Source: JAPWJZ01 sp038247245 (lineage in GTDB: Bacteria; Pseudomonadota; Alphaproteobacteria; Micavibrionales; UBA2020). Taken from it: a DNA stretch of 12,432 nt. Shown in pieces: positions 6,139-12,432 of the stretch. The DNA is taken from positions 1 to 12,432 of the forward strand of contig JBBRVE010000088.1 of NCBI GenBank assembly GCA_038247245.1, read 5' to 3'. The notes under the pieces were generated by a model. It ran no database searches, was not told the origin of the DNA, and was given only the letters and a program-made list of their open reading frames with translations. Positions within the stretch are counted from its first letter, which is position 1. Each line of letters starts with the position of its first letter. Made by a program: the position numbers and the translations under genes.

Positions 6139-7815
6139 TTAGCCATTCTCGACAATCAGGTCGGTGAATTTATTGGTGATCGGGTATCGGCGGTCGCGGC
6201 CAAACGCCTTGCGGCTGATCTTGACGCCGGGGCAGGCCTGCCTGCGCTTGTATTCGGCGTGGTCGAGCAGTTTCCAGACCTTGTTGACCGTTTCCACTTC
6301 GTGGCCGCGCGCGACAATCGCGTCGATGTTCATTTCCTCTTCCACAAGGCAGTGCAGGATGTCGTCAAGCGCCGCATAGGGCGGCAGGCTGTCTTCGTCC
6401 TTCTGGCCGGGGCTGAGTTCGGCGGACGGCGGCTTGGTGATGATGCGCTCCGGTATCACGCGGCCGGCGGGGCCTTTCGCGTTGGTCGGGTGGTATTGGT
6501 TGCGCCATTTCGACAGTTCGAACACCATCATCTTGTAAACGTCTTTCAGCACGTTATAGCCGCCGCACATATCGCCATACAGCGTGGCATAGCCGACCGA
6601 CATTTCGGATTTATTGCCGGTGGACAGCACCATGTATCCGGTCGCGTTCGACAGCGCCATCAGCAGCATGCCGCGCGTGCGCGCCTGGATGTTTTCGGCG
6701 GTCGTGCCGGACAAATTCTGGTTCGCCGATGTTCTCAGCATTTCCGCATAGGCTTTCATCGACAGGTCGATGGGCATGCTGCCGTGCTTGATGCCCAGCA
6801 GCTTCGCACATTCCGCCGCATCATCGATGCTTTCCTGCGAGGTGTGCGGCGAGGGCATCATGTAGCATTGCACGCGGTCGGGCCCGAGCGCATCGACGGC
6901 AATCGCCGCCGACAATGCACTGTCGATACCGCCCGACATGCCAAGCAGCACGCCGGGGAAATTATTCTTGTTCACGTAGTCGCGCAGGCCAAGGACGAGC
7001 GTCTGGTAAACCGCTTCCGAACCCGCATACAGGCTATGCGATGCCTCCGCGGATTTGCAGACGAAGACGCGGTCAACGCCCTGTTCCCAGATCGTGGTGA
7101 CGACATATTCCTGATGGCTGGGGAATTGCGTTAAAACCTTGCCATTGTGGTCCATGATGAACGACGCGCCATCAAACACCAATTCATCCTGACCGCCCAC
7201 CTGATTGATATAGAACAGGGCAAGGCCGGTTTCCGATACACGCTTGCGCGCATGGTCGAGGCGCACATGGGTCTTGCCCATTTCAAACGGGCTGCCGTTC
7301 GGCGAGATCAGGATTTCTGCTTCGTGCTTGCGCAGGTGCGATGCGACATCGGGATACCACATGTCTTCGCAGGTGAGGATGCCCAGCTTCGCGCCCTTGA
7401 ATTCGACGGGGAAAGGCAGGTGTCCGGCGCTGAACAGGCGCACTTCATCGAACACGCCGTAATTCGGCAGGTGGCATTTGAAACGCTTCGCCACGATCTG
7501 GCCGTCATGAATCAGCAGGGCGGTGTTGAACACCTTGCCCTGGTCGCGCCACGGGGCGGAAATCACGATGCCTGCGCCGGTGCCGTCGATCTGCTGCGCC
7601 AGTTTCTCGACGCCCTTCATCACGCGGTCGATAAAGAACGGCTTCAGCGTCAAATCGTCGGTCGGATAGGCCGTGACGACCATTTCCGAGAACACGATCA
7701 GGTCGGCTTGATCCTTGTGCTTTTTATAGACGTCCAGAATTTTTTTGATATTGCCGGAGATATCCCCGACCGTGGGGTTCAGCTGCGCGGCGGTGATGGT
7801 GAAATGCTTGGCCAA
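6139..7815 (-). CDS. nadE: Glutamine-dependent NAD+ synthetase (two-domain NadE)
   Basis: The enzyme makes NAD+ from deamido-NAD+ (nicotinic acid adenine dinucleotide), ATP and glutamine, the last step of NAD biosynthesis. Residues 1 to about 255 form a nitrilase-fold glutaminase domain with the triad Glu44 (FSEM), Lys113 (RFKCHLPNYGVFDE) and Cys149 (LTCEDMW). From about 275 comes the ATP-pyrophosphatase synthetase domain with the P-loop SGGIDSA (294-300), then STGNKSEMSVGY and ITKPPSAEL. The length of 558 is normal for the bacterial fused form. The start is TTG at 7813-7815, supported by AAGGTG 6 bases upstream. It lies 3 bases after the end of the aroG frame, so translation is probably coupled. 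No irregularity is seen within the frame. Confidence 0.95.
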   Translation of the reverse strand: MAKHFTITAAQLNPTVGDISGNIKKILDVYKKHKDQADLIVFSEMVVTAYPTDDLTLKPFFIDRVMKGVEKLAQQIDGTGAGIVISAPWRDQGKVFNTALLIHDGQIVAKRFKCHLPNYGVFDEVRLFSAGHLPFPVEFKGAKLGILTCEDMWYPDVASHLRKHEAEILISPNGSPFEMGKTHVRLDHARKRVSETGLALFYINQVGGQDELVFDGASFIMDHNGKVLTQFPSHQEYVVTTIWEQGVDRVFVCKSAEASHSLYAGSEAVYQTLVLGLRDYVNKNNFPGVLLGMSGGIDSALSAAIAVDALGPDRVQCYMMPSPHTSQESIDDAAECAKLLGIKHGSMPIDLSMKAYAEMLRTSANQNLSGTTAENIQARTRGMLLMALSNATGYMVLSTGNKSEMSVGYATLYGDMCGGYNVLKDVYKMMVFELSKWRNQYHPTNAKGPAGRVIPERIITKPPSAELSPGQKDEDSLPPYAALDDILHCLVEEEMNIDAIVARGHEVETVNKVWKLLDHAEYKRRQACPGVKISRKAFGRDRRYPITNKFTDLIVENG

Positions 7816-7818
7816 CGC

Positions 7819-8094
7819 TTACACCTTCATCCCTTCGTCATCCGCCGCGTCGCGCTTGCGCACGTAATGCCCGCGCAGTTCATCGGCGATCAGGAAGGCA
7901 AGCTCCAGCGCCTGCGACGCGTTCAGGCGCGGGTCGCAATGCGTGTGGTAACGTTCGGACAGGTTTTCATCGGTGATTTTGTACGCGCCGCCGACGCATT
8001 CGGTCACGTCCTGCCCCGTCAGTTCGAAATGCACGCCGCCGGGATAGCTGCCCTCGGCATAATGAATGTCGAAAAACTGTTTCACTTCGGACAT
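7819..8094 (-). pseudogene. aroG: Class II DAHP synthase, C-terminal part beyond an in-frame stop
   Basis: This stretch continues the aroG frame after the TAA at 8119-8121. It encodes the end of the class II fold, including HFELTGQDVTEC and CDPRLNASQALELAFLIADEL. In full-length numbering these carry Glu411 and Asp441, corresponding to metal ligands of the Mycobacterium tuberculosis enzyme. Family similarity begins right after the stop (KTREFGNIM), upstream of the first ATG at 8092-8094. No convincing ribosome binding site precedes that ATG, so independent translation is doubtful. The frame is intact to its TAA at 7819-7821, with no other disruption. The piece is either the 3' part of a broken gene, or part of one gene if the stop is an error or is read through. 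Confidence 0.75.
7822..7827 (-). promoter_or_regulatory. Ribosome binding site of nadE, decides the TTG start
   Basis: AAGGTG on the minus strand stands 6 bases before the TTG at 7815. It lies inside the last codons of the aroG frame, which puts termination of aroG and initiation of nadE within one ribosome footprint. No ATG near the family's normal N-terminus offers an alternative. Confidence 0.55.
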
Positions 8095-8118
8095 GATGTT
8101 GCCGAATTCGCGGGTCTT

Positions 8119-8121
8119 TTA
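8119..8121 (-). other. aroG: In-frame TAA inside aroG at a normally aromatic codon
   Basis: On the minus strand the codons read AGC GGC TAA AAG ACC CGC, giving Ser-Gly-stop-Lys-Thr-Arg. Class II DAHP synthases have Gly-Tyr-Lys-Thr-Arg or Gly-Phe-Lys-Thr-Arg here. TAA is one base from both tyrosine codons. The frame does not shift, and the distance from His369 to Glu411 equals that of the M. tuberculosis enzyme when the stop is counted as one residue. TAA also ends several other genes here, so a changed genetic code is not supported. Confidence 0.85.
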
Positions 8122-9255
8122 GCCGCTGGTCGCGGTGCTCGTGGTGCCGTGCATCGGGTCGCAGCACCATGTGACATTGTGGCCGGATTTCTGTACGGCG
8201 CGGATCAGGCCGGGCAGGTTTTTCTCCACCTTGTCATGGCCCATGCGGGAAATGAGGGTGAGGCGGCCGGGTTCGTTATCGGGGTTCAGGATATCCATCA
8301 ACTTCAGCATGTCGTCGACCGGCAGGCTGGGGCCGCATTTGAACGCGATCGGGTTTTTCACGCCGCGCAGGAATTCCACATGCGCGCCGTCGGGCTGGCG
8401 CGTGCGGTCGCCGATCCACAGCATATGCGCGGAAACGTCGTAATATTCGCCGGTCGTGGAATCCACGCGGGTCAGCGCTTCTTCATAGGGCAACAGCAAT
8501 GCTTCGTGCGAGGTGTAGAATTCAACTTCGCGGATCTGCTGCGAGCTTTCGCCCGTGATGCCTGCCGCCGCCATGAAGGCGAGGGCTTGGTCGATACGCT
8601 CCGACAAATCGCGGTAACGCTCCGACATCGGGTGGCCCTTGACGAAATCAAGCATCCATTTATTGACGCGGTGCAGGTCGGCATAACCGCCATGCGCGAA
8701 GGCGCGTACGAGGTTGAGCGTTGCCGCTGACTGGTTATACGCCTGAATGATGCGCTGCGGATTTGGGCGGCGGGATTCCGGCGTGAATTCGGAACCATTA
8801 ATGATGTCGCCCTTATAGCTCGGCAGCGTGACGCCGTTTTTGGTCTCATTCCCGTCGCTGCGCGGTTTTGCGAACTGTCCTGCCAAGCGACCGACCTTCA
8901 CAACGGGGACGGAGGCCGAGAACGACATGATGATCGCCATCTGCAAAATCACGCGGAACGTGTCGCGGATATTGCGCGGATGGAATTCGGCAAAGCTTTC
9001 GGCGCAGTCGCCGCCTTGCAGCAGGATCGCTTCGCCCGCGCCGACTTTCGCAAGCGCCTTTTTCAAACGGCGCGCTTCACCCGCAAAAACAAGCGGCGGA
9101 TAATTCTTGAGCGTGTTTTCAACAATCTTCAATTCATCTTGGTTGTCGTAGACAGGCAATTGCATCGCGGGCTTCGCGCGCCAGCTGTCTGGAGACCAGT
9201 TTGCTGTCGGTGCGGTGGGCGCAGCAGAATTTTTTTCGACAGCTTTGATCGCCAA
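8119..9255 (-). CDS. aroG: Class II 3-deoxy-7-phosphoheptulonate (DAHP) synthase, truncated at residue 378
   Basis: DAHP synthase condenses phosphoenolpyruvate and erythrose 4-phosphate in the first step of the shikimate pathway. The N-terminal WSPDSWRAKPAMQLPVYDN (20-38) is typical of the class II (plant/mycobacterial) family. Cys84 in QGGDCAESF and His369 in CDPMHG are metal ligands, and NPIAFKCGPS (301-310) and ISRMGHDKVEKNLPGLI (335-351) are core motifs. The class II protein is normally about 440-480 residues; here the frame stops after residue 378, and the remaining 99 codons continue in the same frame. MHGTT replaces the more usual MHGNT. Without the C-terminal part the product lacks two metal ligands and should be inactive. 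The start is TTG with GGAG 7 bases upstream. The gene follows glnD by 49 bases and has its own likely promoter. Confidence 0.88.
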   Translation of the reverse strand: MAIKAVEKNSAAPTAPTANWSPDSWRAKPAMQLPVYDNQDELKIVENTLKNYPPLVFAGEARRLKKALAKVGAGEAILLQGGDCAESFAEFHPRNIRDTFRVILQMAIIMSFSASVPVVKVGRLAGQFAKPRSDGNETKNGVTLPSYKGDIINGSEFTPESRRPNPQRIIQAYNQSAATLNLVRAFAHGGYADLHRVNKWMLDFVKGHPMSERYRDLSERIDQALAFMAAAGITGESSQQIREVEFYTSHEALLLPYEEALTRVDSTTGEYYDVSAHMLWIGDRTRQPDGAHVEFLRGVKNPIAFKCGPSLPVDDMLKLMDILNPDNEPGRLTLISRMGHDKVEKNLPGLIRAVQKSGHNVTWCCDPMHGTTSTATSG

Positions 9256-9262
9256 GAGGTAT

Positions 9263-9268
9263 CTCCAA
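9263..9268 (-). promoter_or_regulatory. Ribosome binding site of aroG, decides the TTG start
   Basis: TTGGAG on the minus strand places GGAG 7 bases before the TTG at 9253-9255. The nearest upstream ATG (17 bases before the TTG) is out of frame. The next in-frame ATG (residue 31) would remove the conserved WSPDSWR segment, so the TTG is the best start. Confidence 0.5.
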
Positions 9269-9291
9269 CCATTTGATTTTTAACCAGTAAA

Positions 9292-9321
9292 ATTATATGC
9301 GGTGTTACTGATTCTTGACAA
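9292..9321 (-). promoter_or_regulatory. Near-consensus promoter for aroG-nadE inside the end of glnD
   Basis: On the minus strand, TTGTCA (9316-9321, 5 of 6 matches to the -35 consensus) is followed after 18 bases by a perfect TATAAT (9292-9297). The -35 lies in the last codons of glnD and the -10 in the 49-base gap. The leader would be about 30 bases long. This is the best sigma-70-like match I found in the window. It suggests aroG and nadE are transcribed independently of glnD. Confidence 0.5.
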
Positions 9322-11974
9322 GCGCAGCCATCAGGCTTTTTTCAATCGCTGTCAGTTTGGCGCGGTGGACGACCTTCAACCCGAAGCTGTCTTTCACATA
9401 AAATACGTCAACGGCGCGGCTGCCGAAGGTAGTGATTTTGGCGGCGGAGATCTGCAAACCCTCGAGCGTCAGGGCCGAGGTAATGTCGTAAAGGAAGCCC
9501 GCGCGGTCCTTGCCGTTCACCTCGATGACGGTGTTGCTGGCGCTGGCGTTATTGTCAATGATCACGCGGGGTTGCACGGAAAAATGGCGGCCCTTTTGCG
9601 GGGCGGTGCGGCGGCGTTCGGCGATTTCATGGTCGAGGTTCAGCGTACCGGCCAGCGCGCCCTTCAGCGTCTTTTGCAGGAAGGCGTTATTGTCATACAC
9701 ATGGCCGCGCAGGTCCTGAATCTGGAATACGTCGAGCGCCATGCCGTTGGTCAGCGTGAAAATGCGGGCATCCACGATGGATGCGCCCGCCGCCGCCATC
9801 GCGCCCGACAGCGTGGCGAACAGGCCTTTTTTGTCGGGGGTGAAGACGAATACTTCCGTAAAGTCCTGCGCCGTATTGGGTGACACACGGATGACGGTCG
9901 CTTCCTTGCCGGTGTTCTTTTCAATCGACTGCACGAAACCTGCAATCGCTTCAGGCGAAAAACTCAGCCAGAAATATTTCGGTGCATAGTCGGCGAGGTA
10001 TTGCAGCGTCGGCGCATTTGAGCCCACCAGCCGCCGCGCCTGTTTTTGCAGGATGATGAACTGGTCATTATCGTCGCGGTCTTTTGGCGTGCCGGACATG
10101 TGCTCATACGCCTTGTCGTACAGCTCTGCCAGCAAGCCGGATTTCCAGTTGTTCCATTTGTCCGGCCCGACCGCCATGATATCGGCGGTGGTGAGGATGG
10201 TCAGCAGCTTCAGGCGTTCGGGTGATTGCACATAGCCGACAAAATCCTCGATCGCCTTCGGATCATTGAGGTCCCGCTTGAACGCGGTCATCGTCATGAC
10301 AAGGTGATATTCCACCAGCCAGATTACCGTTTCGGTTTCTTCCGGCGTGATGCCCAGCAGCGGGCAGATTTTGCGCGCAACTTCGGCGCCTGCTTCTGAA
10401 TGTTTGCCGCCTGTGCCTTTGGCGATGTCGTGCAGGAACATGGCGACATACAACGCGCGGCGCGACTGTATTTTTTTGAACAGCTCGGTTGCAAGTGGCG
10501 CATCCTCTGCCAGCTCGCCGTTTTCAATTTTGTGCATCATGCCGACAGCGCGGATGGTGTGCTCGTCTGCTGTATACACGTGGTACATATCGTATTGCAT
10601 ATGCGCGAAGATATTGCCGAAATCGGGCAATAACGCCGATAAAACGCCCGCTTCGTTCAGGCGGCGCAACGTCTGTTCCGATTTTTTTTCATCCAGCAGT
10701 ATCAGCAGGAACAGGCGGAACGCTTCGCCATCCTGCGTGAAGTCGGCATTGCGCACAGCGTTACGGATGGTGCGCAAGGCATCGGGATGGATATCATATC
10801 CGCTGTTCTGGCTGATGCGGAAAATGCGCACGATATCGGACGGTGTTTTTCTGAACTGCGTTTTCTCGGCGATGTTCAGACGGTTGTGGGTGAGGGGAAA
10901 ACCCTCGATCACATCGGCTATCGAAATTTTCCGGGTGCCCGCCGTCGCGCCTGCGCTCAAACTGCGCGCCTCAAGGTCGGCGCAGATGATGCGCGTCAGA
11001 TGGCCGACTTCGGATGCCGTCATGAAATAGTCTTTCATGAAATGTTCGGCACGTTTGTTCAGCTCGGTTTCCTTGTATCCCATGCGCGCTGCAATATCGG
11101 GCTGGATGTCGAAGGCAAGACGGTCATCGAAGCGGCCATTCGCAAGGTGCAGGTGCCAGCGCACCGCCCATAAAAATTCCTGCGCATCCTGCAGCGTCTC
11201 GGCCTCCTGCGCCGTCAGTACGCCTTTTTCAACGAGGCCTGCGGGGGTGGTAATGCCGTACAGGAAATTCGAAATCCACAGCAGCGTCTGGATATCGCGT
11301 AGGCCGCCCTTGCTCTCCTTGATGTTCGGCTGCAACTGGTAACGGCTGTCGCCCAGTTTCTTGTGCCGCGCTTCCTGTTCGGCCAGCTTGGCGGCGATGA
11401 AGATGGCGGGGGATGCGGCGTCGTGGTGTTCCTTCACGGCGGCGGCGAGTGCCGCAAAAACCTTCTTCGGCCCCCAGACCAGCCGCTTTTCCAAAAGGCT
11501 GGTGACGAAATGCAGGTCGGTCTTCATCGCCGTTTCGCAATCGGCAACGGTGCGGACGGAATAGGCGATCTTCAACCCCGCATTCCAGAAAGCGGTATGG
11601 AGCACCTCGACCAGTTTTTTGCCGGCTGGCGGCAATTCCCCCTCCGACACAAATAATATGTCGAGGTCGGAGAACGGGGCGAGTTCCTGCCGCCCATAGC
11701 CGCCTACCGCCACAATACAGGGCATTGCCTGTTTGGCATCCTGTTTCTCGGTCGCGGCATCGGCAATGGCGGCAAGGGTGGAATCACATAGGTGGGAGAG
11801 TAGATTATGAAAATATCCGTCTTTATGACGAAGCTGCTTTTTCTGTAATCCAGCCAGCAAAACCTGCCTTTTTAGTTTAAAATCATCCACCAATATTTTG
11901 ATTGAATTACCTTTATCGTCGGTTCTGTCCGGCGATTTATGGGCGGGGGCGGATGATTTGGTGCTATGCGTCAT
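9305..11974 (-). CDS. glnD: Bifunctional [protein-PII] uridylyltransferase/uridylyl-removing enzyme
   Basis: GlnD is the glutamine sensor of the nitrogen regulation cascade. It uridylylates PII proteins when glutamine is low and removes UMP when it is high. The nucleotidyltransferase domain carries GGYGRQELAPFSDLDILF (91-108), with Asp103 and Asp105 as metal ligands. NIKESKGGLRDIQTLLW (217-233) is the next family motif. The HD hydrolase domain contains YHVYTADEHTIRAV (464-477), HD at 515-516 and KHSEAGA (524-530). Two ACT domains follow at about 706-780 (DKKGLFATLSGAM) and 814-889 (DRAGFLYDITSAL), which bind glutamine in known members. At 889 residues it is full length. The ATG has only a weak ribosome binding site; the polar first 25 residues are variable in the family, so the start could lie slightly downstream. 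Confidence 0.95.
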   Translation of the reverse strand: MTHSTKSSAPAHKSPDRTDDKGNSIKILVDDFKLKRQVLLAGLQKKQLRHKDGYFHNLLSHLCDSTLAAIADAATEKQDAKQAMPCIVAVGGYGRQELAPFSDLDILFVSEGELPPAGKKLVEVLHTAFWNAGLKIAYSVRTVADCETAMKTDLHFVTSLLEKRLVWGPKKVFAALAAAVKEHHDAASPAIFIAAKLAEQEARHKKLGDSRYQLQPNIKESKGGLRDIQTLLWISNFLYGITTPAGLVEKGVLTAQEAETLQDAQEFLWAVRWHLHLANGRFDDRLAFDIQPDIAARMGYKETELNKRAEHFMKDYFMTASEVGHLTRIICADLEARSLSAGATAGTRKISIADVIEGFPLTHNRLNIAEKTQFRKTPSDIVRIFRISQNSGYDIHPDALRTIRNAVRNADFTQDGEAFRLFLLILLDEKKSEQTLRRLNEAGVLSALLPDFGNIFAHMQYDMYHVYTADEHTIRAVGMMHKIENGELAEDAPLATELFKKIQSRRALYVAMFLHDIAKGTGGKHSEAGAEVARKICPLLGITPEETETVIWLVEYHLVMTMTAFKRDLNDPKAIEDFVGYVQSPERLKLLTILTTADIMAVGPDKWNNWKSGLLAELYDKAYEHMSGTPKDRDDNDQFIILQKQARRLVGSNAPTLQYLADYAPKYFWLSFSPEAIAGFVQSIEKNTGKEATVIRVSPNTAQDFTEVFVFTPDKKGLFATLSGAMAAAGASIVDARIFTLTNGMALDVFQIQDLRGHVYDNNAFLQKTLKGALAGTLNLDHEIAERRRTAPQKGRHFSVQPRVIIDNNASASNTVIEVNGKDRAGFLYDITSALTLEGLQISAAKITTFGSRAVDVFYVKDSFGLKVVHRAKLTAIEKSLMAALVKNQ

Positions 11975-12117
11975 GTTTCAAGAATTTTACAAAATCCGCA
12001 CGTTTATTTCCCTAAGATATTGTGCTTTTCATCTGCGGATGCTACCAGTATATCAACACCACGACAGACCAATACAGCGAATTTCGGGCCCACAGCGACG
12101 CGAAGGAAGCATAGCTT
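11975..12117. promoter_or_regulatory. Divergent intergenic region between glnD and the exonuclease gene
   Basis: This AT-rich gap of 143 bases must hold the promoters of glnD (minus) and the exonuclease gene (plus). A TATACT at 12047-12052 on the minus strand is a possible glnD -10 (5 of 6), but no good -35 stands at the right distance. On the plus strand, AAGGAAG about 8 bases before the ATG at 12118 is a good ribosome binding site. I see no tRNA, repeat or clear terminator here. Confidence 0.3.
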
Positions 12118-12432
12118 ATGTATATTTTTTACGACCTGGAAACGACCGGCCTCGAGCGCGACTTCGCGCAGATTTTACAGATCGGCCTGATCTTCGCCGA
12201 TGATGACATGAATATCCTGTCGATGAAAAAGCTGGAGGCGCGCGTGTCGCCCTGGACGGTTGCAGCCCCCGGCGCGATGCTGACCACCGGCTTCACCACC
12301 GCCGACCTGAAAACGGCCAAAAATTCCGCGTTCGAGCTGATGCAGGAAGTCGACCAGTGGGCGCGCAGCCAGTACTGGCCGGTCATATTTTCCGGTTATA
12401 ACAATATCGGTTATGACGACGATATCTTTGCC
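12118..12432 (+). CDS. sbcB: Exonuclease I-like DEDD 3'-5' exonuclease, N-terminal part
   Basis: The frame is open from the ATG at 12118 to the right edge and covers 105 residues. FYDLETTGL (4-12) is the ExoI motif, with Asp6 and Glu8 as metal ligands. PGAMLTTGFT (51-60) and GYNNIGYDDDIF (93-104, acidic residue Asp100) match E. coli exonuclease I (SbcB) in order and spacing, where PGAVLITGIT and GYNNVRFDDE occur. SbcB digests single-stranded DNA from the 3' end in recombination and repair. The SH3-like and helical C-terminal domains lie outside the window, so a different DEDD exonuclease cannot be fully excluded. A clear AAGGAAG site precedes the ATG. The gene is divergent from glnD. Confidence 0.82.
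   Translation, partial: MYIFYDLETTGLERDFAQILQIGLIFADDDMNILSMKKLEARVSPWTVAAPGAMLTTGFTTADLKTAKNSAFELMQEVDQWARSQYWPVIFSGYNNIGYDDDIFA

Noticed and set aside
6259..7134. Plus-strand open frame of 291 codons opposite nadE
   Set aside because: It is antisense to well-matched NadE motifs, including the P-loop, and shows no ribosome binding site or domain.
8119..8121. Alternative genetic code with TAA as tyrosine
   Set aside because: TAA is the natural stop of several other intact genes here (813, 4524, glnD, nadE and the aroG end itself), so global reassignment does not fit.
7147..8730. Long plus-strand open frame of 527 codons opposite nadE and aroG
   Set aside because: It lies entirely opposite strongly identified genes and has shadow-type composition; long antisense frames are common at this GC content.
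12026..12052. Plus-strand promoter TTGTGC-17-TACCAG for the exonuclease gene
   Set aside because: Only about 3 of 6 matches at the -10 box; not distinguishable from background in AT-rich DNA.

Overview
This is an ordinary-looking chromosomal segment of moderate to high GC, densely packed with bacterial housekeeping genes. The set of class II DAHP synthase, long bifunctional GlnD, NadE with a fused glutaminase domain, TrmJ, a GluRS of about 445 residues and an exonuclease I-type protein suggests an alphaproteobacterium. The lineage is an inference from gene content and protein flavour (possibly a Micavibrio- or Rhodospirillales-like group); no rRNA or tRNA is present to fix it. No insertion sequence, phage gene, CRISPR array or tRNA was seen.

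Layout: (1) 1-813, plus strand: the 3' end of an unknown gene and a 206-residue protein with a hydrophobic centre. (2) 814-904: a compact nested inverted repeat between convergent genes, probably a repeated extragenic element that can also act as a bidirectional terminator. (3) 905-3025, minus strand: gltX followed 3 bases later by trmJ, a tRNA charging/modification pair. (4) 3026-3184: divergent intergenic region. (5) 3185-4524, plus strand: an exported alpha/beta hydrolase translationally coupled to a small three-helix membrane protein. (6) 4525-5568, minus strand: a RimI-like acetyltransferase and a glycine/alanine-rich membrane protein, meeting the plus-strand pair with no spacer. (7) 5635-11974, minus strand: transcription runs glnD, then aroG, nadE and an unknown 148-residue gene. 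A near-consensus promoter lies at the glnD/aroG junction. (8) 12118 to the end, plus strand: start of an exonuclease I-like gene, divergent from glnD.

The most notable point is aroG. Its reading frame is collinear with a full class II DAHP synthase from 9255 down to 7819, but a TAA occupies one codon (8119-8121) where the family has an aromatic residue in a Gly-Tyr/Phe-Lys-Thr-Arg motif. Two of the four metal ligands lie beyond that stop, and nadE starts 3 bases after the true end of the gene. Nonsense mutation, sequence error and readthrough or split-chain expression are all possible; the first two are most likely.

Functionally, GlnD senses nitrogen status through glutamine and PII, AroG commits carbon to aromatic amino acids, and NadE uses glutamine to make NAD. 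The central block therefore mixes nitrogen sensing with glutamine-linked and central biosynthesis, but no specific shared regulation is visible.
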